From Thiopontia sp013349825 (GTDB lineage Bacteria; Pseudomonadota; Gammaproteobacteria; GCF-002020875): a stretch of DNA of 36,407 nt. A program made the position numbers and the translations under genes. The stretch is from the NCBI GenBank assembly GCA_963981015.1, contig CAXCCG010000014.1, positions 1 through 36,407 of the forward strand, in the 5' to 3' direction. A model generated the notes under the pieces. The model was not told the origin of the DNA, did no database searches, and was given only the letters and a program-made list of their open reading frames with translations. Below are positions 17,415-25,220 of this stretch, in pieces (position 1 is the first letter of the stretch; each line of letters starts with the position of its first letter).

Positions 17415-18049
17415 TTAAAATAATCATTATCGATGACCACCCGCTATTTCGTAAAGGGGTGAAAAATCTGCTCTCCATGAACCCTCTGTTTACCGTGATT
17501 GGGGAGGCTGCAAATGGTGATGACGGGATTCAGCTGGCCATCGAGACAAGCCCTGATCTCATTCTGCTGGATATTGACATGAAGGGGATGAACGGCATTG
17601 AGACTCTGACACTTCTCAAACAAGAGCGACTTCCTTCAAAAGTCATCATGCTATCGGTCTCAAATCATGAGTCTGATGTTCTGGATGCACTACGCAGTGG
17701 TGCCGACGGGTACCTGTTGAAAGATATGGAACCAGAACAGATCCTGGAAAAAATTGAACAAGCCGCTGATGGACATACCGTCATCAGTGAACAGCTGACC
17801 ACACTGTTAGCAAAATCAATTCGTGAAGATCATCTGCCCCCTCACTCCTCAGCAGAAGCTGAATTGACCAACCGTGAAACTGAAATACTACGTCTGGTCA
17901 TGGATGGTAAGAGCAACAAGGTTGTTGCACGTCAGCTGGACATCTCAGATGGCACCGTCAAAGTTCACATGAAAAATATTTTGAAAAAATTACAGTTAAA
18001 AACCCGCGTGGAGGCTGCAGTCTGGGCGATTAAAAATCTGGAGTCCTGA
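17396..18049 (+). CDS. narL: Nitrate/nitrite response regulator NarL
   Basis: This 217-residue regulator has an N-terminal receiver domain (acidic pair Asp13-Asp14, phosphoacceptor Asp59 in LILLDIDM, conserved Lys in YLLKDM) and a C-terminal LuxR-type helix-turn-helix (LTNRETEILRLVMDGKSNK, then DISDGTVKVHMKNIL). Length and layout match NarL/NarP. Its gene overlaps the end of narX by 19 bp. It is expected to activate or repress the divergent nar operon through TACYYMT heptamers such as the 7-2-7 pair found between narK and narX. NarL and NarP cannot be separated from the sequence alone; pairing with a NarX-type kinase favours NarL. Confidence 0.93.
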   Translation: MDQPNLIKIIIIDDHPLFRKGVKNLLSMNPLFTVIGEAANGDDGIQLAIETSPDLILLDIDMKGMNGIETLTLLKQERLPSKVIMLSVSNHESDVLDALRSGADGYLLKDMEPEQILEKIEQAADGHTVISEQLTTLLAKSIREDHLPPHSSAEAELTNRETEILRLVMDGKSNKVVARQLDISDGTVKVHMKNILKKLQLKTRVEAAVWAIKNLES

Positions 18050-18136
18050 GCCAGAAGCTTGTCCAATATACATTCCCACGCTGGAGCACAGAAACGGGGG
18101 TTACCAAGTGCATAGACAGGTGAAAGGTGAGAGCGG

Positions 18137-18619
18137 CTAAAATGGATTTTTCTCACGCACCACCCCTACCGCCATTGCGATAGAGAGCAGGATAATTGCA
18201 TTCAAAAAAACAGGGATCACCATAAAGGCGTAACCTAGATTTTCAATCTGCTGGCTCCCAATTGCAGCGGTCACTGCCGTTGCCCCACCCGGTGGATGCA
18301 TACATCGCAACGCGTGCATTAAAAGCATCGCAACAGCAATGGCGACCGATGAGGCGAGTACCGGACTATCGATCAACAGTAGACAACTGATGCCAACAAA
18401 TGCAGAGGTCACGTGTCCTCCAACCAAATTCCAGGGCTGAGAAACCGGACTGTGGGGCAGTGCAAAAATCAGCATTGCAGAGGCTCCGGTTGAAGCGAGC
18501 ACCATTGGAATATGGTCCTCTTCCAGAATGGTGTAACTCATAAAAGAGGCCAGCAGTGTCGCCACAAAGGCACCCACCACAGAGAGGGCGGCCTCTCGAT
18601 TGCTCATTCCATACAACAT
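18137..18619 (-). CDS. HPP-family integral membrane protein (possible nitrite transporter)
   Basis: This 160-residue protein has four or five hydrophobic segments and the family's defining motif MHPPGGATAVTAAIGS. HPP proteins of plants and cyanobacteria have been shown to move nitrite; the role of bacterial members is otherwise little known. Its position next to narL and the nar operon makes nitrite movement an attractive guess. The reading frame can be extended to a TTG at 18640, but those residues come from the terminal repeat of the neighbouring mobile element. The ATG at 18619 is preferred; its GAGG ribosome-binding site lies inside that repeat. Another ATG at 18607 is possible. It is convergent with narL. 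Confidence 0.85.
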   Translation of the reverse strand: MLYGMSNREAALSVVGAFVATLLASFMSYTILEEDHIPMVLASTGASAMLIFALPHSPVSQPWNLVGGHVTSAFVGISCLLLIDSPVLASSVAIAVAMLLMHALRCMHPPGGATAVTAAIGSQQIENLGYAFMVIPVFLNAIILLSIAMAVGVVREKNPF

Positions 18620-18625
18620 ACTTAG

Positions 18626-18804
18626 GGAACCTCTGAACAAGTCCGGGTAATTTGAATTACGTCCATTGCGTCCAAGATCAAGGCGAAAATCGCAGTCAAT
18701 AACAGGCTATTAGCAAGGTTTTCAACCGAGGAACGAGGTCGAGCAACGAAGATATTGGGCGTTATGGGCGTTAGGCATTTACACATGAGTTATTCAGGGG
18801 TTCC
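18626..18804. mobile_element. IS5-type MITE (non-autonomous, 179 bp)
   Basis: The element begins with GGAACCTCTGAACAAGTC and ends with the inverted form GAGTTATTCAGGGGTTCC; 15 of 18 terminal bases pair. It is bounded by the 4-bp direct repeat TTAG (18622-18625 and 18805-18808), which fits the YTAR target duplication of IS5-family transposases. It has no coding capacity. A partial second copy is present at 27630-27732. The insertion sits exactly between the HPP gene start and the stop codon of the PqqD-like gene; that stop (TAA, minus strand) lies within the target duplication. Confidence 0.75.
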
Positions 18805-19224
18805 TTAGTGCAAAATCTGGTAATAACCATCCTCTTGCAAGAACTCTTTCGCCTTTTCCAGGTCAAGCTCTTCAATTGGTCTTGCCAAGTGATAGGGGAG
18901 ATCTTTGCGCTCTTTTCCCAACAAAATAGTACCGGACTCCTCAAGTCGTGTAACGACAGAAAGAATGGTTCGTTCCAGATCTGCCGGTGGATTACCTCCG
19001 TAACTTGAGCGCATGTGGTGAATCAACTCTTCAACGGTATGCTGACCATCTGCCAACATGAAGACGGTACCTAGCCAAGGCTCCATCTGAACCATCTCTT
19101 TTGGGTCCCGTTTATCAATCAGAGCAACTTCCCCCTCTCCACCAGTCAACCGGGTATAGGCATTATTTCGATAGAAAAAACTACCCAAATCGACCTCATC
19201 CAACTCATTATCCTGTTCATCCAT
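18805..19224 (-). CDS. PqqD-like small winged-helix protein
   Basis: This 139-residue cytoplasmic protein has an acidic N-terminus. Its core (about 30-100) has the pattern of PqqD/RRE-type winged-helix domains: a beta-hairpin (GEVALIDKRDPKEMVQME), then the helix LGTVFMLADGQHTVEELIHHM and the closing segment VVTRLEESGTILL. PqqD-type domains usually bind peptides for modifying enzymes, but no radical-SAM or YcaO enzyme is present here, so a peptide-modification role is not supported. About 30 further residues follow (LDLEKAKEFLQEDGYYQ). It lies 11 bp after the small membrane protein gene and is probably co-transcribed with it. The MITE directly at its stop codon may separate it from the HPP gene. 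Fold assignment is by pattern; the function is unknown. Confidence 0.6.
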   Translation of the reverse strand: MDEQDNELDEVDLGSFFYRNNAYTRLTGGEGEVALIDKRDPKEMVQMEPWLGTVFMLADGQHTVEELIHHMRSSYGGNPPADLERTILSVVTRLEESGTILLGKERKDLPYHLARPIEELDLEKAKEFLQEDGYYQILH

Positions 19225-19235
19225 TATCAGCTCCT

Positions 19236-19547
19236 TTACAACCAGCCATTTAATCTTGCAGCATGAGCCGTCAGCAATAGCACTCCTGTAAAGATGGCTA
19301 CATTCTGAATAAAGGTCATGATCATGATCTGCCTGATGTTCTGTTCCAACGCCTTCGAGGCCTCAGCTCGCTCATTTTCGGGCAGGGCCTCGACCTCAGC
19401 CCACTTCTCCTTGCGCACCCGAATCTGATCTACCGCCTGAGTCATGCACACCACCAGAATCGCTGTACCTATACGGTCGGGTGCAAGCAAAAAATAGTAG
19501 GCACCCAGCCACCCCATCAGGGCGTGCATCATAAAGTTCCATAGCAT
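19236..19547 (-). CDS. Small membrane protein of unknown function
   Basis: This 103-residue protein has two N-terminal hydrophobic stretches (about 5-40), a charged middle section (RVRKEKWAEVEALPENERAEASKA) that should lie in the cytoplasm, and one C-terminal membrane helix (about 72-95). I recognise no family. It is followed after 11 bp by the PqqD-like gene, so the two probably form a unit in which the soluble protein could work at the membrane. Both start well, and base composition is like that of the neighbours, so it is likely a real gene. Confidence 0.6.
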   Translation of the reverse strand: MLWNFMMHALMGWLGAYYFLLAPDRIGTAILVVCMTQAVDQIRVRKEKWAEVEALPENERAEASKALEQNIRQIMIMTFIQNVAIFTGVLLLTAHAARLNGWL

Positions 19548-19588
19548 AATCCTAGATTCCTCAGTTGAACAGGTTAGAGCGTGTGTTC

Positions 19589-19667
19589 AGGCGTGCGCAG
19601 GACAAGGCACAGTGACGCAGAATAGTACGCAGATGCAAGGAATTGTAACGCAGTAATGCGCACACCT
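19589..19667. repeat. REP/BIME-like inverted-repeat element
   Basis: The ends AGGCGTGCGCA (19589-19599) and TGCGCACACCT (19657-19667) are inverted repeats matching at 10 of 11 positions. Between them ACGCAG occurs three times (19615-19620, 19627-19632, 19648-19653). The whole looks like an extragenic palindromic element. No second copy was found in this window. Confidence 0.5.
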
Positions 19668-19876
19668 AAATGCACAATCTGGTCTGTAACGTGTCTTCCT
19701 CAGTAGAGCGATCAAACCATTAGCAACATCTTTCAACAGTTTCATAGCATTACAAACTCCAGAAGCGGTCAACTGAGGATGTCAGGATTGTATCAACTCC
19801 AATCCAGATATGGACTGGCACTCTGTATCGTGTCCCCTTTTCAGCCAACTATTCTCCAGGTGGCCGCCCAATTTTT

Positions 19877-19904
19877 CTGTAAAATAGAGTTTTACAGCTA
19901 TAAT
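19877..19904 (+). promoter_or_regulatory. Promoter of the SlyD-like gene with perfect operator-like repeat
   Basis: A consensus -10 box TATAAT (19899-19904) lies 42 bp before the start codon. Directly upstream, CTGTAAAA and TTTTACAG form a perfect 8-bp inverted repeat around TAGAG (19877-19897), covering the place of the -35 box, which is poor. A regulator binding there would block or replace -35 contact. Confidence 0.55.
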
Positions 19905-19945
19905 CAAGTGCGCCTCCAAGTAAAAGGCCCTCACAAGGATATTGT

Positions 19946-20440
19946 ATGATAATAAGTAATAATCGAGTCGTCACCATCGAGTATAAAATGGTTGATAAAA
20001 AAGGGGACATCATAGACAGCTCTGACCACGGTGAGCCACTTGCATTTATTCAGGGAGGAGGCTCTCTGTTTCTTGCTATTGAGAAAAAGATTGAGGGACA
20101 CCAAACGGGGGAGCGGTTAACGTTCTCTCTAGCCCCGGAAGAGGGTTTCGGAGTGCATGATAAATCGAAGGTTAAAGTGATTCCGAGAGGCCAATTCAAC
20201 TCAAAGGATGGTCTCCATATCGGTATGCAATTCTTTACACAGAAAAATGGCAATGACCTCCCTGTTACCATCACGGCACTCAATGATGATGAGGTTACTG
20301 TGGATGGCAACCACCCCTTAGCGGGAGCCGATATCAATATAGACCTGGTGATTGTGGATGTTCGTGATGCCACAGAGATTGAGCTCAAAACCGGAAAGGT
20401 GCAGACGGATGAGGAGATTTACGCTGCATCTGGAGACTAG
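19946..20440 (+). CDS. FKBP-type peptidyl-prolyl isomerase, SlyD-like
   Basis: This 164-residue cytoplasmic protein resembles SlyD: VVTIEYKMVDKKGDIIDSS, LAFIQGGGSLFLAIEKKIEGH, then the inserted chaperone (IF) domain and a closing strand INIDLVIVDVRDATE. SlyD-type proteins speed up proline cis-trans isomerisation and assist folding; E. coli SlyD also delivers nickel through a His/Cys-rich tail. That tail is missing here: the C-terminus is short and acidic with no metal-binding cluster, so general chaperone activity is more likely than metal delivery. It has an AGGA ribosome-binding site and its own promoter. It is a single gene, convergent with the REC-Hpt gene. Confidence 0.85.
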   Translation: MIISNNRVVTIEYKMVDKKGDIIDSSDHGEPLAFIQGGGSLFLAIEKKIEGHQTGERLTFSLAPEEGFGVHDKSKVKVIPRGQFNSKDGLHIGMQFFTQKNGNDLPVTITALNDDEVTVDGNHPLAGADINIDLVIVDVRDATEIELKTGKVQTDEEIYAASGD

Positions 20441-20484
20441 AAACAGGGCAGCACTTTATCCAGAATAAAAGATTTACCGGGAAC

Positions 20485-21267
20485 CTATATTGTTCGAGCA
20501 CTAGCAATCGAGGTCATAACGGTCTCAAAGGCTCTTTTCAGGTTTTCCAGTTGAGACTGCCCGATGGCCCCTCTCTCTCTCATCTCTTTTTCAATCTCTG
20601 CCAACAGTGCTGAAAGCTCATTGGCAGAGATGCTTGCTGAGATTCCTTTGAACCGATGCAACATTTCGACGACGTTATCAACCTCTTCTTCTTTCAGGTT
20701 CCTGATCAATTCATCATAAAAAAACTGATTCGTCTCTGCAAAGTGCTGAATGATCTCGAAATAGATACCCCATTGCCCCATCATTCGCCCAACCCCTTCC
20801 ACAACATCAAGCCCCGGCAGTTGTGAAGGCCGTGCTTCACTCTCTTCTTCATCCTGAACCGTCTCCCTGGCCGCCCCCTCTTTATGTTCTATCCATTTTC
20901 CCAACACCTGGTGAATCGCATCGACTTCGATTGGCTTAGACAGATAATCATTCATCCCCACCTCTAAAGCCTTCTCACGATCTTCTTTCAAGGTATTGGC
21001 AGTCATTGCAATGACAGGAAGTTCAGCGGCTGAAAATAGCAGACGAATCTGTTTTGTCGCCTCATAGCCATCCATCACAGGCATCTGCACATCCATCAAC
21101 ACTATATCAAACGGTTGCTGCTGGACTGCATTTAGTGCCTCCTGACCATTCTCTACGATGGTTACCTCGGCATCAAAACCCAGCAACACCTGTTGCATCA
21201 CCAGTTGGCTGGTTTTGTTATCCTCGACCAGTAGTACTTGAACCCCTTGGCGTCTTTGTTCAGTCAC
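20485..21267 (-). CDS. Stand-alone REC-Hpt phosphorelay protein
   Basis: This 260-residue protein has a receiver domain (acidic Glu15-Asp16, phosphoacceptor Asp59 in IVLMDVQMPVMDG, Lys111 in YLSKPIE) joined by an acidic linker to an Hpt domain (about 150-255) with LHRFKGIS, where His204 is the expected phosphate acceptor. It looks like the detached C-terminal end of a BarA/ArcB-type hybrid kinase and would relay phosphate between an unlinked kinase and a response regulator. It starts with GTG at 21267. A tandem 10-bp repeat directly upstream contains three AGGGAG sequences, the nearest serving as ribosome-binding site. No kinase gene is adjacent; the hybrid kinase at 1361-4822 already has its own Hpt domain. 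Confidence 0.88.
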   Translation of the reverse strand: MTEQRRQGVQVLLVEDNKTSQLVMQQVLLGFDAEVTIVENGQEALNAVQQQPFDIVLMDVQMPVMDGYEATKQIRLLFSAAELPVIAMTANTLKEDREKALEVGMNDYLSKPIEVDAIHQVLGKWIEHKEGAARETVQDEEESEARPSQLPGLDVVEGVGRMMGQWGIYFEIIQHFAETNQFFYDELIRNLKEEEVDNVVEMLHRFKGISASISANELSALLAEIEKEMRERGAIGQSQLENLKRAFETVMTSIASARTI

Positions 21268-21276
21268 TCTTTAATA

Positions 21277-21306
21277 CTCCCTACTGCTCCCTACTGCTCC
21301 CTACTG
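21277..21306. repeat. Three tandem 10-bp repeats at the REC-Hpt ribosome-binding site
   Basis: CTCCCTACTG is repeated three times without change. On the coding (minus) strand each unit contains AGGGAG, a good Shine-Dalgarno sequence, and the array ends ten bases before the GTG start. Unit number could change by slippage without altering the nearest site. Confidence 0.8.
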
Positions 21307-21421
21307 GATATGACTCTCTCTTTCCTGCAGATTCGTTCCACAGCACCTATACCAGTAACAGAGGATTCGAGTGCGATACTGCCACAACAATCACTAAAAA
21401 ATGCATGGTTTGTGGCGCTCT

Positions 21422-21955
21422 TTAACGCTTACTGTGATCCCCTGCGTGAGAGAGATAGAGAGAGAGGCCAATCAGTGCAATGCCTCCCGCCATATAGAGC
21501 AGATCCAATGGGGTGGCAAACTCCATCGAAACCGTATGCTCAAAGAATTTGACAATCAAAATCATCAAGATCACCTTGGCAAGACGCGCTTTGAGATCAT
21601 CCAGACTCTTGATCAGAAGAATATTGGATGAGGTTTGATCTCCCTGCGCGGCATCGATCTCACCAATAAAAAGTTCATAGAGCCCCAGCGCAAAGATTAA
21701 CAGCACTGTCGCTAGCAGGTAGCCATCCACAATCTCTACAATATGGGTCACGGTTGTCGCATGCAGGCTGCTTCGTGCAGCCGCCTCCAGAGCCGGATCT
21801 GCATAATGGAGCAGATGAGAGACCATATAGACCGCATCTACCGTTGCCATATAAAACATAGCCAGTGCAGCAAGCAAACTTGATAAAACCGCTGTCAACA
21901 CGACAAGACGGCTACTCCAGAGAAAGTTTTCAAATAGATCTTCCAGTACCTTCAT
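21422..21955 (-). CDS. yqhA: YqhA/UPF0114-family membrane protein
   Basis: This 177-residue protein has three or four hydrophobic segments and the family core LYELFIGEI, then LLIKSLDDLKARLAKVILM and a FFEHTV segment. UPF0114 proteins are conserved bacterial inner-membrane proteins whose function is not established. The gene lies upstream of the REC-Hpt gene in the same direction (154-bp gap) and is divergent from modA, so its promoter must lie in the 108-bp gap shared with the molybdate operon. No functional tie to either neighbour is evident. Confidence 0.85.
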   Translation of the reverse strand: MKVLEDLFENFLWSSRLVVLTAVLSSLLAALAMFYMATVDAVYMVSHLLHYADPALEAAARSSLHATTVTHIVEIVDGYLLATVLLIFALGLYELFIGEIDAAQGDQTSSNILLIKSLDDLKARLAKVILMILIVKFFEHTVSMEFATPLDLLYMAGGIALIGLSLYLSHAGDHSKR

Positions 21956-22063
21956 TCCCTATTTCCCCAATAAATTGTCAAATTCTACCTTCTCCGCGTA
22001 GTATACCGATCCAATATTAAACATAAAGGTGGCAATTCACCGTACCACTAAAGATAACCTTTT

Positions 22064-22840
22064 ATGGCACACCTCCTCCTATCCATTCAGATGGTCATAC
22101 GTATCGTGGTATCAGCCCTGTTAGGGGCCGCTCTCTATGCTCCTGTTACCGCAGCAGATGAGATTCGAGTTGCTGTGGCCAGCAATTTCACCGCTGCCGC
22201 CAAGGCACTGATAGGACGTTTTCACCAGCAGAGTGACCACACCATCACCCTGATTACCGGCTCAACCGGTAAGCTCTATGCGCAAATTGTACATGGTGCC
22301 CCCTACCACCTCTATTTTGCAGCCGATCAGCATCGCCCAACACGACTGGAGGAGGAGGGACAAGCCATTACAGGAAGCCGCTTTACCTATGCCGTTGGAG
22401 AGCTGGTATTGTGGAGTCCGGACCAGAGTAAAATTGACTCAACAGCAACAGTACTCCGGCAACAGAGCTTTTCACATCTCGCCATTGCCAACCCAAAACT
22501 GGCCCCCTACGGAAGAGCAGCCAAGGAGTTCCTGCAAGCTCAAGGGCTTTGGGAGAAGCTTCAACCGCATCTGGTACGTGGTGAAAACATTGCTCAAACC
22601 TTGCAGTATATTGATAGCGGCAATGCTGAGCTGGGGCTGGTCTCTACGGCTCAGCTACTCAATATCAAGACAAAAGGCTCCCGCTGGCAGGTGCCACAAA
22701 AATATTACACCCCCATTGAACAGCAAGTGGTACTGCTCAAAGAGCAGCCTGCAGCACGTAACTTTCTCGATTTTGTAAAGAGCCGAGAAGCCGCTAAGAT
22801 CATTCAACAATTTGGATACAGTCTTGCTCATGATCAGTAG
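22064..22840 (+). CDS. modA: Molybdate ABC transporter, periplasmic binding protein
   Basis: This 258-residue protein has an N-terminal signal peptide ending near APVTAADEI and the ModA core: VAVASNFTAAAKAL, TGSTGKLYAQI, YGRAAKEFLQ, GNAELGLVSTAQL. ModA captures molybdate in the periplasm and hands it to ModB. Molybdenum is required by NarG in this window, so the operon is a sensible neighbour of the nar genes, about 7 kb away. The upstream ribosome-binding site is weak. I see no ModE-type palindrome in the 108 bp upstream and no modE gene in the window. The 3' end overlaps modB by 11 bp. Confidence 0.95.
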   Translation: MAHLLLSIQMVIRIVVSALLGAALYAPVTAADEIRVAVASNFTAAAKALIGRFHQQSDHTITLITGSTGKLYAQIVHGAPYHLYFAADQHRPTRLEEEGQAITGSRFTYAVGELVLWSPDQSKIDSTATVLRQQSFSHLAIANPKLAPYGRAAKEFLQAQGLWEKLQPHLVRGENIAQTLQYIDSGNAELGLVSTAQLLNIKTKGSRWQVPQKYYTPIEQQVVLLKEQPAARNFLDFVKSREAAKIIQQFGYSLAHDQ

Positions 22841-23510
22841 CACCGATTTAACCGCACTGTTGATCACCTTCAAGTTGGCGGCCATCACCACTCTGGTACT
22901 GCTACTGCTGGGAACACCGCTCGCCTGGTGGCTGTCACGCTCCAGATGGCGTTACAAATTTCTGATTGAGGCGGTGGTTGCCCTCCCTTTGATTCTTCCC
23001 CCAACCGTACTGGGGTTCTATCTGTTGGTGATGATTGGCCCCCATGGCCCCCTGGGGCAACTCTCTGCAATGGCAGGGTTTCAGCCACTCGCCTTTACCT
23101 TTACAGGGCTGGTGGTCGGCTCTGTCTTCTACTCCCTGCCCTTTGTGGTGCAACCTCTGCAGGGGGCCTTCACCGCAATCGGACAACGTCCGCTCGAAGT
23201 GGCTGCGACACTCCGTGCCTCCCCCCTTGACCGCTTTTTAACCGTTGTGATGCCGCTCGCTCGCCCCGGTTTTTTAACCGCAGCGGTATTGGGGTTTGCC
23301 CATACCGTAGGAGAGTTTGGGGTTGTGCTGATGATCGGTGGCAATATTCCCGGCGAAACCCAGGTGCTTTCCATTGCTATCTATGACCATGTTGAGATGT
23401 TGGAGTATGGTCAGGCTCACTGGCTCTCTGGCGGCCTGCTCCTGCTCTCTTTTCTACTGTTGATTACCGTCTACGGAATCAACCGCCGCTTTAGCGTAGT
23501 GCAGCCATGA
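22830..23510 (+). CDS. modB: Molybdate ABC transporter, permease
   Basis: This 226-residue permease has about five membrane segments and the BPD_transp_1 features of ModB: a PLILPPTVLGFYLL segment and the coupling loop EVAATLRASPLDRFLTVVMP that contacts the ATPase. It forms the membrane channel for molybdate. The frame can be opened from a TTG at 22812, but the ATG at 22830 gives the usual ModB start and overlaps modA by 11 bp. The stop overlaps the modC start by 4 bp (ATGA). The tight overlaps show a single translation-coupled operon modABC. Confidence 0.95.
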   Translation: MISSTDLTALLITFKLAAITTLVLLLLGTPLAWWLSRSRWRYKFLIEAVVALPLILPPTVLGFYLLVMIGPHGPLGQLSAMAGFQPLAFTFTGLVVGSVFYSLPFVVQPLQGAFTAIGQRPLEVAATLRASPLDRFLTVVMPLARPGFLTAAVLGFAHTVGEFGVVLMIGGNIPGETQVLSIAIYDHVEMLEYGQAHWLSGGLLLLSFLLLITVYGINRRFSVVQP

Positions 23511-24577
23511 GTACCATTGAGGCACGATTCAAAATTCAACGTGAGTCATTCACACTTGATGTCGATTTCACCATCCCAACACGTGGGGTCACTGCACTGT
23601 TTGGCCCTTCAGGATGCGGTAAAACCACACTACTGCGTGCTATCGCAGGTCTGGAGGCTACTCCCCACGGTTACCTGCGGGTTGGTGATGCCATTTGGCA
23701 ACAGCAGACACATTTTATCCCCCCTCACCAACGTCCGGTCGGTTATGTCTTTCAAGAGCCGAGTCTGTTTGCTCACCTTAATGTGCTCAATAATCTGAAG
23801 TACGGGCAGAAGAGGATACCGGTTGCTGAACAGCGCATCTCGCTGGATCACGCAATTAACTTGCTGGGTATTGAGCATCTATTAATGCGTAGCCCCGCTC
23901 AACTCTCTGGTGGTGAGCAGCAACGGGTTGCTATTGCACGTGCACTGGCTGTGAGTCCCCACATTTTGTTAATGGATGAGCCCCTCTCGGCACTTGACCA
24001 TCAGCGTAAACAGGAGATTCTCCCCTATCTAGAGTCTCTGCACGATGAACTCAATATCCCTCTTCTCTATGTAAGCCACTCACCGGAAGAGGTAGCCCGG
24101 CTGGCTGATCAACTCATCTATCTTGAGGGTGGCAAAATCACTGCATCAGCTCCTGTTGAGCAGATACTGACCCAATTGGACCTTCCTCTCGCTCACGGCG
24201 ATGAGGCAAAAGCACTGATTCATGCTCAGGTCAGCCACCACGATGACCACTACAAACTTACACACCTCTCCTTTTCAGGAGGAGCCTTTGCTGTGGCTCA
24301 AAAACAGTTTGCCATCGGTCATCCGGTTCGCCTACAGGTTGCAGCACGTGATGTCAGCCTCACCCTAGAGAGACAGTCCGGAACCAGTATTCTCAATATC
24401 TTTCCTGCCACGATTGAGGAGATCGTCGATGAGAGCCCCTCACAGAAGATGGTTCGTATCCGTGTCGGTGATGCCATACTGCTCTCCCGCATTACCCGAA
24501 AGTCTGCATCACAACTACGGTTGACTCCCGGCAAAGCAGTCTATGCACAAATCAAGAGTGTGGCACTGCTGAGTTGA
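23507..24577 (+). CDS. modC: Molybdate ABC transporter, ATP-binding protein
   Basis: This 356-residue ATPase powers molybdate uptake at the cytoplasmic face. Walker A is GPSGCGKTT (33-41), the ABC signature is LSGGEQQRVAIARAL, Walker B is ILLMDEPLSALD, and the switch histidine lies in LLYVSHSPEE. The C-terminal third contains a Mop/TOBE regulatory domain that binds oxyanions (ILNIFPATIEEIVDESPS). Length and layout are standard. It is the last gene of modABC. A long, loose inverted repeat follows (24583-24659), but it has no T-run. Confidence 0.96.
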   Translation: MSTIEARFKIQRESFTLDVDFTIPTRGVTALFGPSGCGKTTLLRAIAGLEATPHGYLRVGDAIWQQQTHFIPPHQRPVGYVFQEPSLFAHLNVLNNLKYGQKRIPVAEQRISLDHAINLLGIEHLLMRSPAQLSGGEQQRVAIARALAVSPHILLMDEPLSALDHQRKQEILPYLESLHDELNIPLLYVSHSPEEVARLADQLIYLEGGKITASAPVEQILTQLDLPLAHGDEAKALIHAQVSHHDDHYKLTHLSFSGGAFAVAQKQFAIGHPVRLQVAARDVSLTLERQSGTSILNIFPATIEEIVDESPSQKMVRIRVGDAILLSRITRKSASQLRLTPGKAVYAQIKSVALLS

Positions 24578-24698
24578 TGCAGCCACCACTTAAAGCCCAT
24601 CACAGGGTTTACCCAGCTCCAGTCAAAATATTTACCCGATAGCAGTGCCACAGTGGTGGGCTAAACCGATCTGAGGCAAACCGTTCAGGTACAATTCA

Positions 24699-25085
24699 AT
24701 GATGAATTTTGAAGCAAAAAAACAACGTTTACAGACTATCGCTCTCGGTAGCTATTTTGCTCTACTGATTCACCTGCTATTGTGGATTATCTGGCTGGCC
24801 CCATCACACTATTTCCCGACTGCCATGGTATTGATGGTGATGGTGGTGCCACTCGCTCTTCCTCTGCGCGGACTGCTCAATGGTCGCCCCTATACGTACG
24901 CCTGGAGTGGTTTTCTGGCACTACTCTATTTCGTCCATGGCATCGGCGATTTTTTTATCAACCCACCAGAGCGGATCTACTCAGGGATCGAAATCCTGCT
25001 GAGCCTCACTTTCTTCTTCAGTTGTGCCTTCTATGCCCGTCTAGGAGCCAGTCCGAGAATAGAGAATCCACTGCGGAAAAACTGA
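24699..25085 (+). CDS. DUF2069-family inner membrane protein
   Basis: This 128-residue protein has four hydrophobic segments, with LPLRGLLNGRPYTYAW and YFVHGIGDFF motifs typical of DUF2069, a gammaproteobacterial membrane family of unknown function that is often found beside hda. It is convergent with hda here. The 135-bp gap between the two holds an 8-bp inverted repeat (25168-25213) without T-runs, which could be a weak shared transcription end. ATG ATG at the start leaves the exact first residue uncertain by one. Confidence 0.8.
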   Translation: MMNFEAKKQRLQTIALGSYFALLIHLLLWIIWLAPSHYFPTAMVLMVMVVPLALPLRGLLNGRPYTYAWSGFLALLYFVHGIGDFFINPPERIYSGIEILLSLTFFFSCAFYARLGASPRIENPLRKN

Positions 25086-25220
25086 ATTTGGCCATATCTT
25101 TCCATCCTTTTCGTTAAATAGTGGAACTATTCGCCTCAAATGATGACAACATCTGTCTCAAATCAGCTTCCCCTCGCTACGACTTCTATTCTCGGACAAG
25201 CTCCTGAGGGGAAAAAGTTA

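Larger units (their letters stand above)
19548..19945. other. Divergent non-coding region with a repeat and a promoter
   Basis: This 398-bp gap contains an inverted-repeat element (19589-19667) and the promoter/operator of the SlyD-like gene (19877-19904). I see no gene in it. The short frame at 19587-19772 has no family resemblance and runs through the repeat. Confidence 0.5.

Noticed and set aside
22812..22829. TTG start of modB
   Set aside because: The ATG at 22830 gives the usual ModB N-terminus; the extension adds only modA-coding bases.
24583..24659. CCACCACT/AGTGGTGG repeat after modC as a terminator
   Set aside because: The loop is about 61 bases and no T-run follows.
25168..25213. 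TTCCCCTC/GAGGGGAA repeat between DUF2069 and hda as an intrinsic terminator
   Set aside because: Neither strand has a T-run after the stem; at most it is a weak bidirectional end.
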